From: Bacillus sp. MUM 116
Lineage (GTDB): Bacteria; Bacillota; Bacilli; Bacillales; Cytobacillaceae
Reading direction: 5' to 3'
Assembly (NCBI RefSeq): GCF_001866655.1
Contig: NZ_MLYR01000018.1
Span: forward strand, 62,001 to 126,000
DNA: 64,000 nucleotides
Shown: positions 7,327 to 16,557 of the stretch, piece after piece
Layout of the letters: the number at the start of each line of letters is the position of its first letter
Numbering within the stretch: position 1 is the first letter of the stretch
The notes under the pieces: generated by a model
The model's database searches: none
The model's input: the letters and a program-made list of their open reading frames with translations, nothing else
Told to the model about the DNA's origin: nothing
Translations under genes and position numbers: made by a program

Positions 7327-9825
7327 ATGAAAGGATTCGGGAAAATTGTTCTTTTATCGACAAGTTTGGTCTTTAGTGGGACTATAACCCCTTTATCACC
7401 ATATAGTGTGGCAAAGGCTGAAGCAGCAGGTACCTTAAAGCTTGCAAATATCAGTTATCAAACGACTGCAAATGTTAATTTAACGACAGGGCCTGCTACG
7501 AAAAGCAAATTCGTTACAACGATTCCAAAAACAAAAACTGTCACTGCTTTTGAACAAACAGGTAATTGGTTTAAGGTTTCTTTTCAATATTCTTCAAAAG
7601 GGAAAAAAGTCACGAAAATTGGTTGGGTAAGCGGATCTTATTTAAAAAAAATCACACCTGCTGCACCTCCTCAAACAACTACAGTTAAATTTAAACAAAC
7701 GACTTATCAAACGACAGAAAGTCTGAATCTTCGGTCAGGTGCAGGGGTAAAATATAAAGTCTTACAGACCATTCCAAAAGGAAAGACAATTACAAGTGAT
7801 GAGAAATCGGGAACTTGGTACAAGGTGGTTTATACATACAGTTCAAAAGGCAAAATGACAAAGGTTACCGGCTGGGTAAGCGGATCTTTATTAAAAGAAT
7901 TTTACCAAGCTTCTAGCATAACGGGTACATATTATTTTACAAAAACGACCGCAAATCTTTATTCAAGTGCTGACACCCGGAAGAAAGCGATTGGCCAGAT
8001 TGCCGGAGGCAACGGTTTTCTTATCTCTAGCAAGGTGATAAACAGCATAGGGGAAACATGGTATCAAATTACTTATAACGAAAAAACGGTATATATCAAC
8101 AGTAATGATGTATATAAAGCTGCAATTAATAATTTTTCAACGACTGATTTTCAAGCTAATAAAGAAACCAGCCTCTATTCGTCCGTTGGAAAAGCTTTTT
8201 CGAAAGTCATGCAGATACCTAATGGTGCCTTTATTTCAATTAGCCAACAAGTTGATGATTGGTATGCAGTTTCCTATAATGGGAAATCCGGATTCGTATA
8301 TTCAAAGGATTTTACAAAGTACATTCTTCCTGAAGAAGAACAGATGGATCAAGCAACAGATTATCTGGCAGTGACAGACGTGGTTTTAAGAGTGTATCCT
8401 GATGACTCTTCTAATCTACTATCAACGATTTCCAAAGGCTCAAAGCTTTCTCCTTCGCTAAAAACATCGAATAATTGGTATAAGGTGACTTATAACGGAA
8501 TGACTGGTTATATCAATGGAACCTATTTACAACAGGTTGAGGATCTTCCACCTGCAAAAGATGAGACAAGTGAGGTACCGATAGCAAAGGCAACCTATTT
8601 CATTTTAGCGGATGTAAATATGAGGCAGTCAAGCGACACTGGGTCAACGATTCTATCAGTTATTCCGAAAAGAAGTATTGTGATTCCAACTAGTAAGACT
8701 TCCGACGGCTGGTTTAAGGTATCCTTTAATGGAAAAACAGGCTATGTTTATGGAACTTATCTACAACTAGTAATAACAGGTGATCCAATGGGAAATCGAG
8801 ATAGTTACCAATTCATTGACTTAAGAACACAATCTTCGGTAACTCCGAGTCAGATTGACAACTACATTGCCAACTATGAAAAAAACACGGGTAAGACAAG
8901 CATTCTTCATGGGAAAGGGAAAATCTTTACTGACACCGGTAAAAAGTACGGGGTAAATGCTTTATATTTGGCCGCTCATGCCATTCATGAAAGTGCGTTT
9001 GGAACATCAGCAATATCGAATGCGAAAAATAACCTATTTGGCTTTGGTGCTTATGATGCAGCACCATATATGTCTGCTTATCGTTTTGCAAGTGTTGATT
9101 TATGCATTGACTATATTGCCCGTGAAATTAAAGCTACATATTTAAATTCGTCGAATTGGAAGTACAATGGAGCCTATTTAGGTTTTAGTACGAAAACATT
9201 ATCGAACACCAGAATTGATGCAGCCAGCGAAGGCATGAACTTTTACTATGCCAGTGACCCGAACTGGGGTAAGGCGATCGCCCAGCATATGGAGAATATC
9301 TTGCATTATGATAAAACTTTTTACGCAAAAGCAAGTACAAATCCTTCTATCCCACTAAGACCGTCCACTCCTGAAGGCAGTGATGTGTTCCCTGACAATA
9401 TTGTGGCGATTGCAAAAAGTAATATTGTCCTTGATAGCAATAAAGGAGTGAATGATGCCGTTAAAACAATTAGTAAAGGTTCATCATTCTTTATTTTAGA
9501 AAAAACAAATGATTACTGGTTAAGAGTTTTGGTGGATGGCAAAGAGTATTGGACGAATGATATTAAATTTAGTTCTTATACTAGTTATCTTTCCGTTCAA
9601 AATTTAGGAAGAGTAACTGCAGCACAATTAAATGTTCGGCCGAACCCGTCAACTAACACTACGCCAATCGGGTATCTATCATTGAATGATTTTGTTCAAA
9701 TTGTGATGAAAGAGGACGGAACCTTAACGATGGACCCATCTAAAGGCTGGTATCAGATTGTAATGGCAAATGGAACAATAGGCTGGGTGAGTGCAAGTTA
9801 CCTTTATGCAAAGGATTTTAAATAA
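7327..9825 (+). CDS. Secreted SH3-repeat endo-beta-N-acetylglucosaminidase (GH73)
   Basis: 832 residues. A Sec signal peptide (about 1-34, ending near AKAEAA) leads to six SH3b-like repeats (about 40-490; recognisable by WYKV and GWVSGSYL-type strands), a glucosaminidase domain (about 495-670) with LYLAAHAIHESAFGTS, and two more SH3b-like repeats to the C terminus. E555 in AIHES is the expected catalytic acid of GH73. Such enzymes cut the GlcNAc-MurNAc bond in peptidoglycan; SH3 repeats bind the wall. It is a tandem paralogue of the next gene and lies next to teichoic acid export, so a wall turnover role is likely. It is not close enough to LytD or LytG to use their names. Confidence 0.9.
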   Translation: MKGFGKIVLLSTSLVFSGTITPLSPYSVAKAEAAGTLKLANISYQTTANVNLTTGPATKSKFVTTIPKTKTVTAFEQTGNWFKVSFQYSSKGKKVTKIGWVSGSYLKKITPAAPPQTTTVKFKQTTYQTTESLNLRSGAGVKYKVLQTIPKGKTITSDEKSGTWYKVVYTYSSKGKMTKVTGWVSGSLLKEFYQASSITGTYYFTKTTANLYSSADTRKKAIGQIAGGNGFLISSKVINSIGETWYQITYNEKTVYINSNDVYKAAINNFSTTDFQANKETSLYSSVGKAFSKVMQIPNGAFISISQQVDDWYAVSYNGKSGFVYSKDFTKYILPEEEQMDQATDYLAVTDVVLRVYPDDSSNLLSTISKGSKLSPSLKTSNNWYKVTYNGMTGYINGTYLQQVEDLPPAKDETSEVPIAKATYFILADVNMRQSSDTGSTILSVIPKRSIVIPTSKTSDGWFKVSFNGKTGYVYGTYLQLVITGDPMGNRDSYQFIDLRTQSSVTPSQIDNYIANYEKNTGKTSILHGKGKIFTDTGKKYGVNALYLAAHAIHESAFGTSAISNAKNNLFGFGAYDAAPYMSAYRFASVDLCIDYIAREIKATYLNSSNWKYNGAYLGFSTKTLSNTRIDAASEGMNFYYASDPNWGKAIAQHMENILHYDKTFYAKASTNPSIPLRPSTPEGSDVFPDNIVAIAKSNIVLDSNKGVNDAVKTISKGSSFFILEKTNDYWLRVLVDGKEYWTNDIKFSSYTSYLSVQNLGRVTAAQLNVRPNPSTNTTPIGYLSLNDFVQIVMKEDGTLTMDPSKGWYQIVMANGTIGWVSASYLYAKDFK

Positions 9826-9974
9826 CTTTATATTATTTTAATAAAAGACTAATAGATTACGAGGTGATGCGATCGCTCCTACTTACGTACGTTCTATTCT
9901 TTGAAGAAGTTCTCGTTACAAAGCGGGAATAGAAAAAGTTGTAAAAGGAAGAGAGAGAAAAGGAAGTGTATGGA

Positions 9975-12284
9975 ATGAAAAATATGGGGAAGGCAATTTT
10001 TTTATCAACGGGACTGCTGATTGGAAGCGAAATAGCTGTTCCGTTCGCACCAAACAGTATCGGACATGTTGAAGCAGCAGGGATTGTACAGTTTAAAACT
10101 GAGACCTATCAAACAACTGCTAGTTTACGAATGCGGACAGGTGCCGGCACAAAATACAAAACAATTCTTACTATTCCAAAGGGAAAAATGGTTCAATCAT
10201 CTCAGAAAATAGGAGACTGGTATAAGGTTAGCTACACGTATACATCAAAGGGAAAAAACGTTACCAAAACGGGTTGGACAAGCAGTACTTTTTTAAAGAA
10301 ACAACCCGTTAGTCTAGTAAAAAATTCGACTCCTAAGACTGTAAAATTTTCAAAAACAAACTATCAAACGATTGGCAATGTAAATCTGCGGACAGGTGCA
10401 AGTACGAGCAGCAAGCTTATTATGACAATTACTAAAGGGAAAACGGTCACTTCAAATGAAAAAAGGGGCAAGTGGTATAAAGTATCTTATACCTATACCT
10501 CTAAAGGAAAACATTTGACCCAATCCGGCTGGGTCAGTGGCAGTTACTTAAGGGAATACAATCAATATATTAAAACAAGCGGTACATATTATTTTACAAA
10601 AAATACAGCGAAACTTTATTCCACTCCTGATTCAAAGAAACAATCTGCAGCAAGCCTTGCCAGCAGCAATGGATTGTATTCTAATGAAAAAGTGGTCAAT
10701 AGTATTGGACAAACCTGGTATCGCGTATCATTTAATGGAAGGAACCTTTATATCTACAGCGGGGATGTTTATCAATCTGCTGCCAAGACCTTTGTAAAAA
10801 AAAATTACCAGGTAAAGGAAAGTACATATGTTTACTCCTCTTATGGAAGTGCTTATAAGCATTTAATCAGCATTCCAAAAGGGGCAATTGTTTCCACGAC
10901 TAAGAGTGTTGGCGGTTGGTATGAAGTAATATATAAGGGGAAAAAGGGGTATGTTCCTAGTTCCAAGCTTCAAACACCACCCAAAACACCAGTTATTAAT
11001 AATGTTACTGAGGAAATTCCGTCAAAACCGCCGGTTATAAATAACGTGACTGAGGAAAATCCGCCAACAACCAATTCCGCAGACACATCTGAAGCAAATA
11101 CAGTAGTAAAAACTTATTTAGTCATTGCGGATTTAAATTTACGAAAATCTGCCAATACATCATCCGAACGGCTTGCTGTTATACCAAATGGAACAACGGT
11201 TAAATCTGAAAAGGATCCTGAAGATGGGTGGTATCAGGTATCCTATAATGGCCTAAAGGGTTATGTATATGGAGCCTATTTAAAAGAATACACACAAAAT
11301 GCGGATTACCGGTTTATTGATTTGCGTACAAAGTCTTCCGTAACTGCCGCGCAAATTGATCGCTATATTGCCGCTAATGTAAATGGGCGCGCCAGTGTAT
11401 TGCTTAATTCGGGAAAATACTTTATATCTGCAGAAAATAAATTTGGTGTTAATGCTCTTTACCTGGCTGCTCATGCGATTCACGAAAGCGCATTTGGGAC
11501 ATCGAATATTTCATTAGGGAAAAATAATTTATTTGGTTATGGCGCTTATGATGCTGCCCCATTCTTTGGAGCCTATCATTTTCCATCGGTCGAAGCCTGC
11601 ATTAATTATGTGGCCCAAAAAATGAAAGCCGATTATTTAAATCCAAATGGCACCCATTTTGAAGGGGCGTTCCTTGGTTATCGGACAAATGATAAAAATG
11701 GGGTAAGAATTACAAATCAAAGCATTGGCATGAATTACTGGTATGCCAGTGACCCAAATTGGGGGGGTGGCATTGCCCGGCATATGGACAATATCATGGC
11801 ATTTAACAAGAACTCTTATGATAATGTGGCAATCAACACTTATGTTCCTGCAACACCTGGAATCCCAGATGGAAGCGATAAACTCCCTGATAACATTCAA
11901 GTAATCGCCAAACAAGATTTATCCAGTGTGATTAAAAAGGGCACTACCTTTATCATGCTCGAAAAAACAAATAATTATCGAGTAAAAGTGCTTATAAATA
12001 ATAGTCAGTTTTGGCTTGATAATATTCGTTTTTCAGTATATAAGGACTATATTTCTGTTCTCAATTTGGGAAGGGTCACCACATCGACGCTGAATGTACG
12101 TTCTGGCCCATCGACTTCCAATGGGAATATTGACTACCTTAATTTAAATCAATACGTCCAATTAGCATTAGACGACAATAAAAATATTATCACTGATAGC
12201 ACAAAGAATTGGTATCAAGTGAAATTGGAGAATGGCAAAATGGGCTGGGTAAGTAAATCCTATATCGCCAGAGAACTGAATTAA
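9975..12284 (+). CDS. Second secreted SH3-repeat endo-beta-N-acetylglucosaminidase (GH73)
   Basis: 769 residues. Signal peptide about 1-36 (ends HVEAAG), four N-terminal SH3b-like repeats, a proline-rich linker with a duplicated PPVINNVTEE-type segment (about 340-375), one more SH3b repeat, the glucosaminidase domain with catalytic E504 in AAHAIHESAFGTS, and two C-terminal SH3b-like repeats. ATG 9975 is preferred to GTG 9966: AGGAAG lies 8 bases before it and the start MKNMGKAIFLSTG then aligns with MKGFGKIVLLSTS of the preceding paralogue. The pair arose by tandem duplication and has diverged in repeat number and linker. Confidence 0.9.
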   Translation: MKNMGKAIFLSTGLLIGSEIAVPFAPNSIGHVEAAGIVQFKTETYQTTASLRMRTGAGTKYKTILTIPKGKMVQSSQKIGDWYKVSYTYTSKGKNVTKTGWTSSTFLKKQPVSLVKNSTPKTVKFSKTNYQTIGNVNLRTGASTSSKLIMTITKGKTVTSNEKRGKWYKVSYTYTSKGKHLTQSGWVSGSYLREYNQYIKTSGTYYFTKNTAKLYSTPDSKKQSAASLASSNGLYSNEKVVNSIGQTWYRVSFNGRNLYIYSGDVYQSAAKTFVKKNYQVKESTYVYSSYGSAYKHLISIPKGAIVSTTKSVGGWYEVIYKGKKGYVPSSKLQTPPKTPVINNVTEEIPSKPPVINNVTEENPPTTNSADTSEANTVVKTYLVIADLNLRKSANTSSERLAVIPNGTTVKSEKDPEDGWYQVSYNGLKGYVYGAYLKEYTQNADYRFIDLRTKSSVTAAQIDRYIAANVNGRASVLLNSGKYFISAENKFGVNALYLAAHAIHESAFGTSNISLGKNNLFGYGAYDAAPFFGAYHFPSVEACINYVAQKMKADYLNPNGTHFEGAFLGYRTNDKNGVRITNQSIGMNYWYASDPNWGGGIARHMDNIMAFNKNSYDNVAINTYVPATPGIPDGSDKLPDNIQVIAKQDLSSVIKKGTTFIMLEKTNNYRVKVLINNSQFWLDNIRFSVYKDYISVLNLGRVTTSTLNVRSGPSTSNGNIDYLNLNQYVQLALDDNKNIITDSTKNWYQVKLENGKMGWVSKSYIARELN

Positions 12285-12286
12285 AC

Positions 12287-12329
12287 AAAAAGCTGATAGG
12301 CATCATTTTTGATGTTATCAGCTTTTTTA
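12287..12329 (+). terminator. Terminator after the second glucosaminidase gene
   Basis: Stem AAAAAGCTGATA-GCATCA / TGATG-TTATCAGCTTTTTT with a TTTT loop and a six-T tail. A second hairpin with arms AAAACCTAAAA (12402-12412) / TTTTAGGTTTT (12436-12446) and a T-rich tail follows. Confidence 0.85.
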
Positions 12330-12522
12330 TTTTGATTTAGAAGAATATAAAAACAGGACCGTTGTGTTTAAAACGGATTCGCGAAATTTAATTCCAATTT
12401 AAAAACCTAAAATCGAGAGCTGTGCTTAGCTTCCGTTTTAGGTTTTTTCTTTTTAGGAATGCAAATAGTAATAGGAGTACTTGTAAAGAAACTGGAGGTG
12501 TTAGAAAATCGTTTGTCGAATT

Positions 12523-13779
12523 GTGTTTATTTATATTATTTTACAGCCTGTTCTTGATCTTTTTACATCATTATCACTTCGGCTTTTAGGACATGATTTT
12601 ACCTTGGGCTTATTGATTCGTTTTGCTTTTCTCGTTTTTATGGGGTTATATGCGATTGTCTTTTCAAAATGGGTGAGAAGTTATTTCCTTTTGCTGGCTG
12701 CATTTTTAATAATTCATTTACTGGTCAACCATCCTCTGAAGCCGGTATTTTCATTTTCAACTGAAATGAAATATCTTGTGAAGCTCGTTTATTTTAATGT
12801 GGTACTTCTATTTTATTTTGTTCTTTTTCGGCGTGTAGAAGGTTCCAAGAGACAAAAGGTGCTTGATTCTATTGTCATCTCCATGACGATCATTGGGGGG
12901 GGAATGGTTATTTCAGGCCTAACCGGCACCGCCTTTAATAGTTATTCATGGGAAAAGGTAGGCCATGTCGGCTGGTTTTATGCCGGGAATGAGATTGGGG
13001 CCATCTTGGCAATGGGATTTCCTGTGGTGGTCCTCGCAGCTTTACAAAAATCGAATTGGACCTGGATTTCAGTGGTCTTCCTGATATACTCGTTGTTTGC
13101 TTTAGGGACAAAGGTGGGATTTGGAGCAATGGTCATTGTGTTGATTTTTGCGTTGTTGATGTCCCTATATAGTTTAGCTAAAGAACGGAACGGATGGATG
13201 CGGCCGACTATGTTAACTGCACTCTTTATCGGATCGCTATGCTATTTTCCTTTTTCATCACTAGCCCAAAATATGAATATGCATCTAAACTGGTTGGAAT
13301 CGAATCAATTACAGGCAATGGAGGAGGTTAAATCAAATACCCATGATATACAAGTGGATAATCTGATGCTGAGCGGCAGGGAGAATTTCCTTTCCGTGCA
13401 GAAACACTATTTTAATGAAGCTCCCATTTTGCAAAAACTGTTTGGGATGGGATACGGAGGGAATTATCAAAAGCAGCCAAAGATGATTGAAATGGATTTC
13501 TATGATGTTTTTTATTCGTTAGGAATCATCGGGTTTATTTTATACTTTATCCCGCTTGCTTGGATACTAATCCGAACCGTACGGCATACACTGAGCTATT
13601 TTCCGGAGAGTTTTTCGATAAGAACAGTTTTAATTGCCTTAGGTGCCGTTCTTGGATTGGGCATTGCGTTTACTGCGGGACACGTCCTAACGGCACCTGG
13701 GGTAAGTGTTTATTTAGGCTTACTGCTGGCTTATTTAATGAATGTTGTAGAGAATTCAAGTGGAATACGGAGTAGCTAG
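12523..13779 (+). CDS. O-antigen ligase/polymerase-like membrane protein
   Basis: About 418 residues with roughly ten hydrophobic segments and a long loop at about 245-310 (SLAQNMNMHLNW ... KLFGMGYGGNYQK), the pattern of the O-antigen ligase (Wzy_C/WaaL) superfamily. In Gram-positives such proteins polymerise or ligate surface polysaccharides. The start is uncertain: GTG 12523 is 22 bases from the strong GGAGGTG site (12494-12500), a stop lies at 12502-12504 in the same frame, and the only well-spaced codon is ATC 12508. It converges with the flippase gene and shares an intergenic hairpin with it. Substrate unknown. Confidence 0.75.
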   Translation: MFIYIILQPVLDLFTSLSLRLLGHDFTLGLLIRFAFLVFMGLYAIVFSKWVRSYFLLLAAFLIIHLLVNHPLKPVFSFSTEMKYLVKLVYFNVVLLFYFVLFRRVEGSKRQKVLDSIVISMTIIGGGMVISGLTGTAFNSYSWEKVGHVGWFYAGNEIGAILAMGFPVVVLAALQKSNWTWISVVFLIYSLFALGTKVGFGAMVIVLIFALLMSLYSLAKERNGWMRPTMLTALFIGSLCYFPFSSLAQNMNMHLNWLESNQLQAMEEVKSNTHDIQVDNLMLSGRENFLSVQKHYFNEAPILQKLFGMGYGGNYQKQPKMIEMDFYDVFYSLGIIGFILYFIPLAWILIRTVRHTLSYFPESFSIRTVLIALGAVLGLGIAFTAGHVLTAPGVSVYLGLLLAYLMNVVENSSGIRSS

Positions 13780-13808
13780 GGAACTTGCCAATGGGCAAGC
13801 TCCCTTTT
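13779..13808 (+). terminator. Terminator between convergent genes
   Basis: GGGA-A-CTTGCC (13779-13789) / GGCAAG-C-TCCC (13794-13804) followed by TTTT. It overlaps the stop codon of the polymerase-like gene. It works best for the plus strand. Confidence 0.8.
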
Positions 13809-15330
13809 AGGTCTGTTTTCTCCTTTTTATGATTTGCAGTAATCCGAGAATCTCCTGACATCTTAATAAAAGTGCTGAACCTGTAAATAAACCAAATGTA
13901 ATCAACGTAATAAAGATTAAATGAAGAATCGGGTTTATTGCAGGCAAAAGCAAAACAGAAAATCTTGAGAGGAGAAAGATAACTCCAAAAAGGATGAGTA
14001 ATTTTCCGAAGCTTTTCATAAAAGAAAGCTTTGCTGTTTTTTCAATTTGAACATGCCTGGGTAAATAGAAAAATAATAATAGGGTTTGAAAAAGCATCGC
14101 AATCGCGGTGGCAAGGGCAATTCCCCCGACACCGATAAAATGAGCTAAAATAATGCTCAATAAGATGTTCAATCCAACCGCGAGGATGCTGCACGTCATC
14201 GTCACCTTTGTTTCTTTTAAAGCTACAAAACAACGATTTAAATACTCTTTTAAAGCCATAAAGATCATTCCAAATGTATAAAAGAAAAATGCCTGTTTCG
14301 TCATCAATGCTGCCGTTTCATCAAAAGCTCCTCTTTTAAAAGCAAGTTCAACCAGGATTCTGCTCTCTACCAGCATCACGACCGCAATCGGGATGGCGGC
14401 AAAGGTAATCAGGGAAATCCCTTTGAATACCCAATGGACAAATTCTGTGCCTTTTTTAACGGCTGAATCCACGACAGACGGAAAGATGACGGTAATCAGG
14501 GATAATAAAAGAATGCTAAGAGGCAGGTACATTAATTTATTAGCATAGTTTAAAGCGGAAACGCTGCCTTCAGGTAGTCTTGAAGCCACCATTCGGTCCA
14601 CTACTGCATTAATTTGATAGGCCCCGGATGCAATGATAATCGGTGAAAACAATCTAAGCGTACTGAATATTTGGTTTTGATATGTTTTAAAGGCAAAATT
14701 GATGTGAAAAACCTGATATTTTTTTATAAAAGGATAAAGAATAAAAAATTGGCTGACGGATCCAAGCAGTGTCGCCACAGCAACACCATAAATTCCATAT
14801 TGTTTTGTCAAAAAAATGATTGTGATAATCACAAAAAGATTTTGTGGAATCGCAATAAAGGCGGGTGGAGCAAAAACTTTTTCATATTCAAGAATTCCCG
14901 TCATAAGGGCTGAAAGCACAAAAAAACAAAAGCTTGGCAGCATGATCATCGTTAATTGATTGGTAAGTACGGTTTGTTGTGAGTTGAAACCGGGCGCAAT
15001 CAGTTTTGTCATCATGGGCGTTGCTATGTAGAATACGAACGTCAGAATGATTGACAAGCTGATAAAGAGTGTTGCTAAGACGCTAATGATGCTCCGTGCC
15101 TCTTGATGGCTTTTTTCCTTAGCTTCTGCGTAAATCGGCGCAATTCCGCTTGTAATCGCCATGCCGAGAGCAGCAAACAGCAGAACAGGAATAATTGAAG
15201 CAACAAAAAAAGCATCAGTGATGGTGGATGCGCCAAAATAAGCAGCCATCAGCAAGTCACGGCCGAATCCGAGCATCTTGCTGACAATCGCAATTAAAGT
15301 TATAATTCCAACAGATTTAATCATTTTCAT
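13807..15330 (-). CDS. murJ: MurJ/MviN-family lipid-linked saccharide flippase
   Basis: 507 residues with about 13-14 hydrophobic segments, an MOP-superfamily fold. The N-terminal signature MLGFGRDLLMAAYFGAS with conserved Arg and the AFFVASIIP segment identify MviN/MurJ. Members flip lipid II or other undecaprenyl-linked units across the membrane. ATG 15330 is preferred to GTG 15339 because GGTG lies about 7 bases upstream and the protein then begins MKMIKSVGIIT. B. subtilis has another MurJ (YtgP) elsewhere, and this copy sits among teichoic acid and polysaccharide genes, so it could serve a surface polymer rather than lipid II. It is the only minus-strand gene in the envelope locus before the LCP gene. 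Confidence 0.85.
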   Translation of the reverse strand: MKMIKSVGIITLIAIVSKMLGFGRDLLMAAYFGASTITDAFFVASIIPVLLFAALGMAITSGIAPIYAEAKEKSHQEARSIISVLATLFISLSIILTFVFYIATPMMTKLIAPGFNSQQTVLTNQLTMIMLPSFCFFVLSALMTGILEYEKVFAPPAFIAIPQNLFVIITIIFLTKQYGIYGVAVATLLGSVSQFFILYPFIKKYQVFHINFAFKTYQNQIFSTLRLFSPIIIASGAYQINAVVDRMVASRLPEGSVSALNYANKLMYLPLSILLLSLITVIFPSVVDSAVKKGTEFVHWVFKGISLITFAAIPIAVVMLVESRILVELAFKRGAFDETAALMTKQAFFFYTFGMIFMALKEYLNRCFVALKETKVTMTCSILAVGLNILLSIILAHFIGVGGIALATAIAMLFQTLLLFFYLPRHVQIEKTAKLSFMKSFGKLLILFGVIFLLSRFSVLLLPAINPILHLIFITLITFGLFTGSALLLRCQEILGLLQIIKRRKQT

Positions 15331-15602
15331 AAAAGTCACCGTCTTTTAGTTGCCAAATGGGTCATTACCCATTATGGTCAATAATGGAGCAGGTTATATG
15401 TTTAGGTTAGGCTCTTTTCGTAAACTTTGTTGCTTTTGGACCTTAATAAGGGTCAAATACTTAAGTTTCTAGGCAATTTTCGCAAATGTTCATACGAAAA
15501 GATGCCTCGAAGTATTTAGTTATACGGGTTGATGATGATTTATACGAAAAACAATAATCTATGCGAAAATAGCCTTAGGTTATGAAAGAATGAGGATTAT
15601 AT

Positions 15603-16325
15603 ATGAAAAATACCGTGAATATACTAGGAATCAATTTTTTGAATAAAGGTTTTAATGAAGTTGTTGAATTGTTATCGGATCGGATTATTAAGGGTGTTAA
15701 AACGTTTGTCGTGACCGCGAATCCGGAAATTGTGATGTATGCACGAGAGGATCGTGACTACCAGAAGATTGTCCAGGAAGCCGATTATGTTGTCCCAGAT
15801 GGGGCCGGAATTATTTTAGCTGCGAAAATTTTGAATACTCCGCTTCAGGAAAGAGTTACGGGTTATGACTTGACGGTAAGGCTCTTGGAGCTTTCGAATC
15901 AGAATGCATGGCGAGTTTACTTATTGGGGGGGAAGGAAGAAACAAATCAGAAAGCAGTCGCCAATATTTGCAAGCAGTATCCTAATCTGGTAATGGCCGG
16001 CTCGCACAATGGTTATTTTAAAGGGGAAGAGAATCGGATTGCTGATGAAATCAATGCGGCAAATGCTGATATTGTGTTTGTTGCGATAGGCTTTCCAAGG
16101 CAGGAAAAGTGGATTTCAGCCCACTATTCTTCATTTTCTAAAGGGATATTTATGGGCGTTGGCGGCAGCATTGATGTTCTTGCGGGTGAGGTTAATCGTG
16201 CCCCTGAGGTTTGGCAGAAACTGAACTTGGAATGGTTTTACCGGCTCGTGAAACAACCATCCCGCTGGAGGAGAATGCTTGCACTGCCAAGGTTTTTGAG
16301 GGAGATTTTGAAGACAAAAAGGTAA
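15603..16325 (+). CDS. tagA: N-acetylmannosaminyltransferase TagA (WecG/TagA family, GT26)
   Basis: 240 residues, usual length. TagA adds ManNAc from UDP-ManNAc to GlcNAc-PP-undecaprenol, completing the linkage disaccharide on which the TagB/F-like enzymes build. Seen: TANPEIVMYARED, the conserved VVPDGAGI with the catalytic-region Asp, YLLGGKEE, and VAIGFPRQEKWI, followed by GVGGSIDVLAG. The basic C-terminal tail (PSRWRRMLALPRFLREILK) is the part that docks to the membrane. ATG 15603 follows GAGGAT. No strong terminator separates it from the GT4 gene. Confidence 0.93.
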   Translation: MKNTVNILGINFLNKGFNEVVELLSDRIIKGVKTFVVTANPEIVMYAREDRDYQKIVQEADYVVPDGAGIILAAKILNTPLQERVTGYDLTVRLLELSNQNAWRVYLLGGKEETNQKAVANICKQYPNLVMAGSHNGYFKGEENRIADEINAANADIVFVAIGFPRQEKWISAHYSSFSKGIFMGVGGSIDVLAGEVNRAPEVWQKLNLEWFYRLVKQPSRWRRMLALPRFLREILKTKR

Positions 16326-16557
16326 TCTTGAGCGAATTTGGAAATACTCCTCTCTAGTCGACCGAGGTAACATTTTTTTTACAAGAATGGTCGCATAGAA
16401 TGCCCTATCTCCATTCGCAACCCCCTCCTATTCAAAAGATCCCCCCATTGGATAAATCTAACGCACATGATTTTCACCCCAAATGGTAATAAACAATAAT
16501 AGACGAAACTTTTATCGAAAAAAGTCGTCAATTTTATTGAACCAGAAGGTGAAAAGG

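Noticed and set aside
9867-9932. 21-codon leader peptide before the second glucosaminidase
   Set aside because: The GAGGTG site touches the ATG, so spacing is wrong, and the peptide has no recognisable feature.
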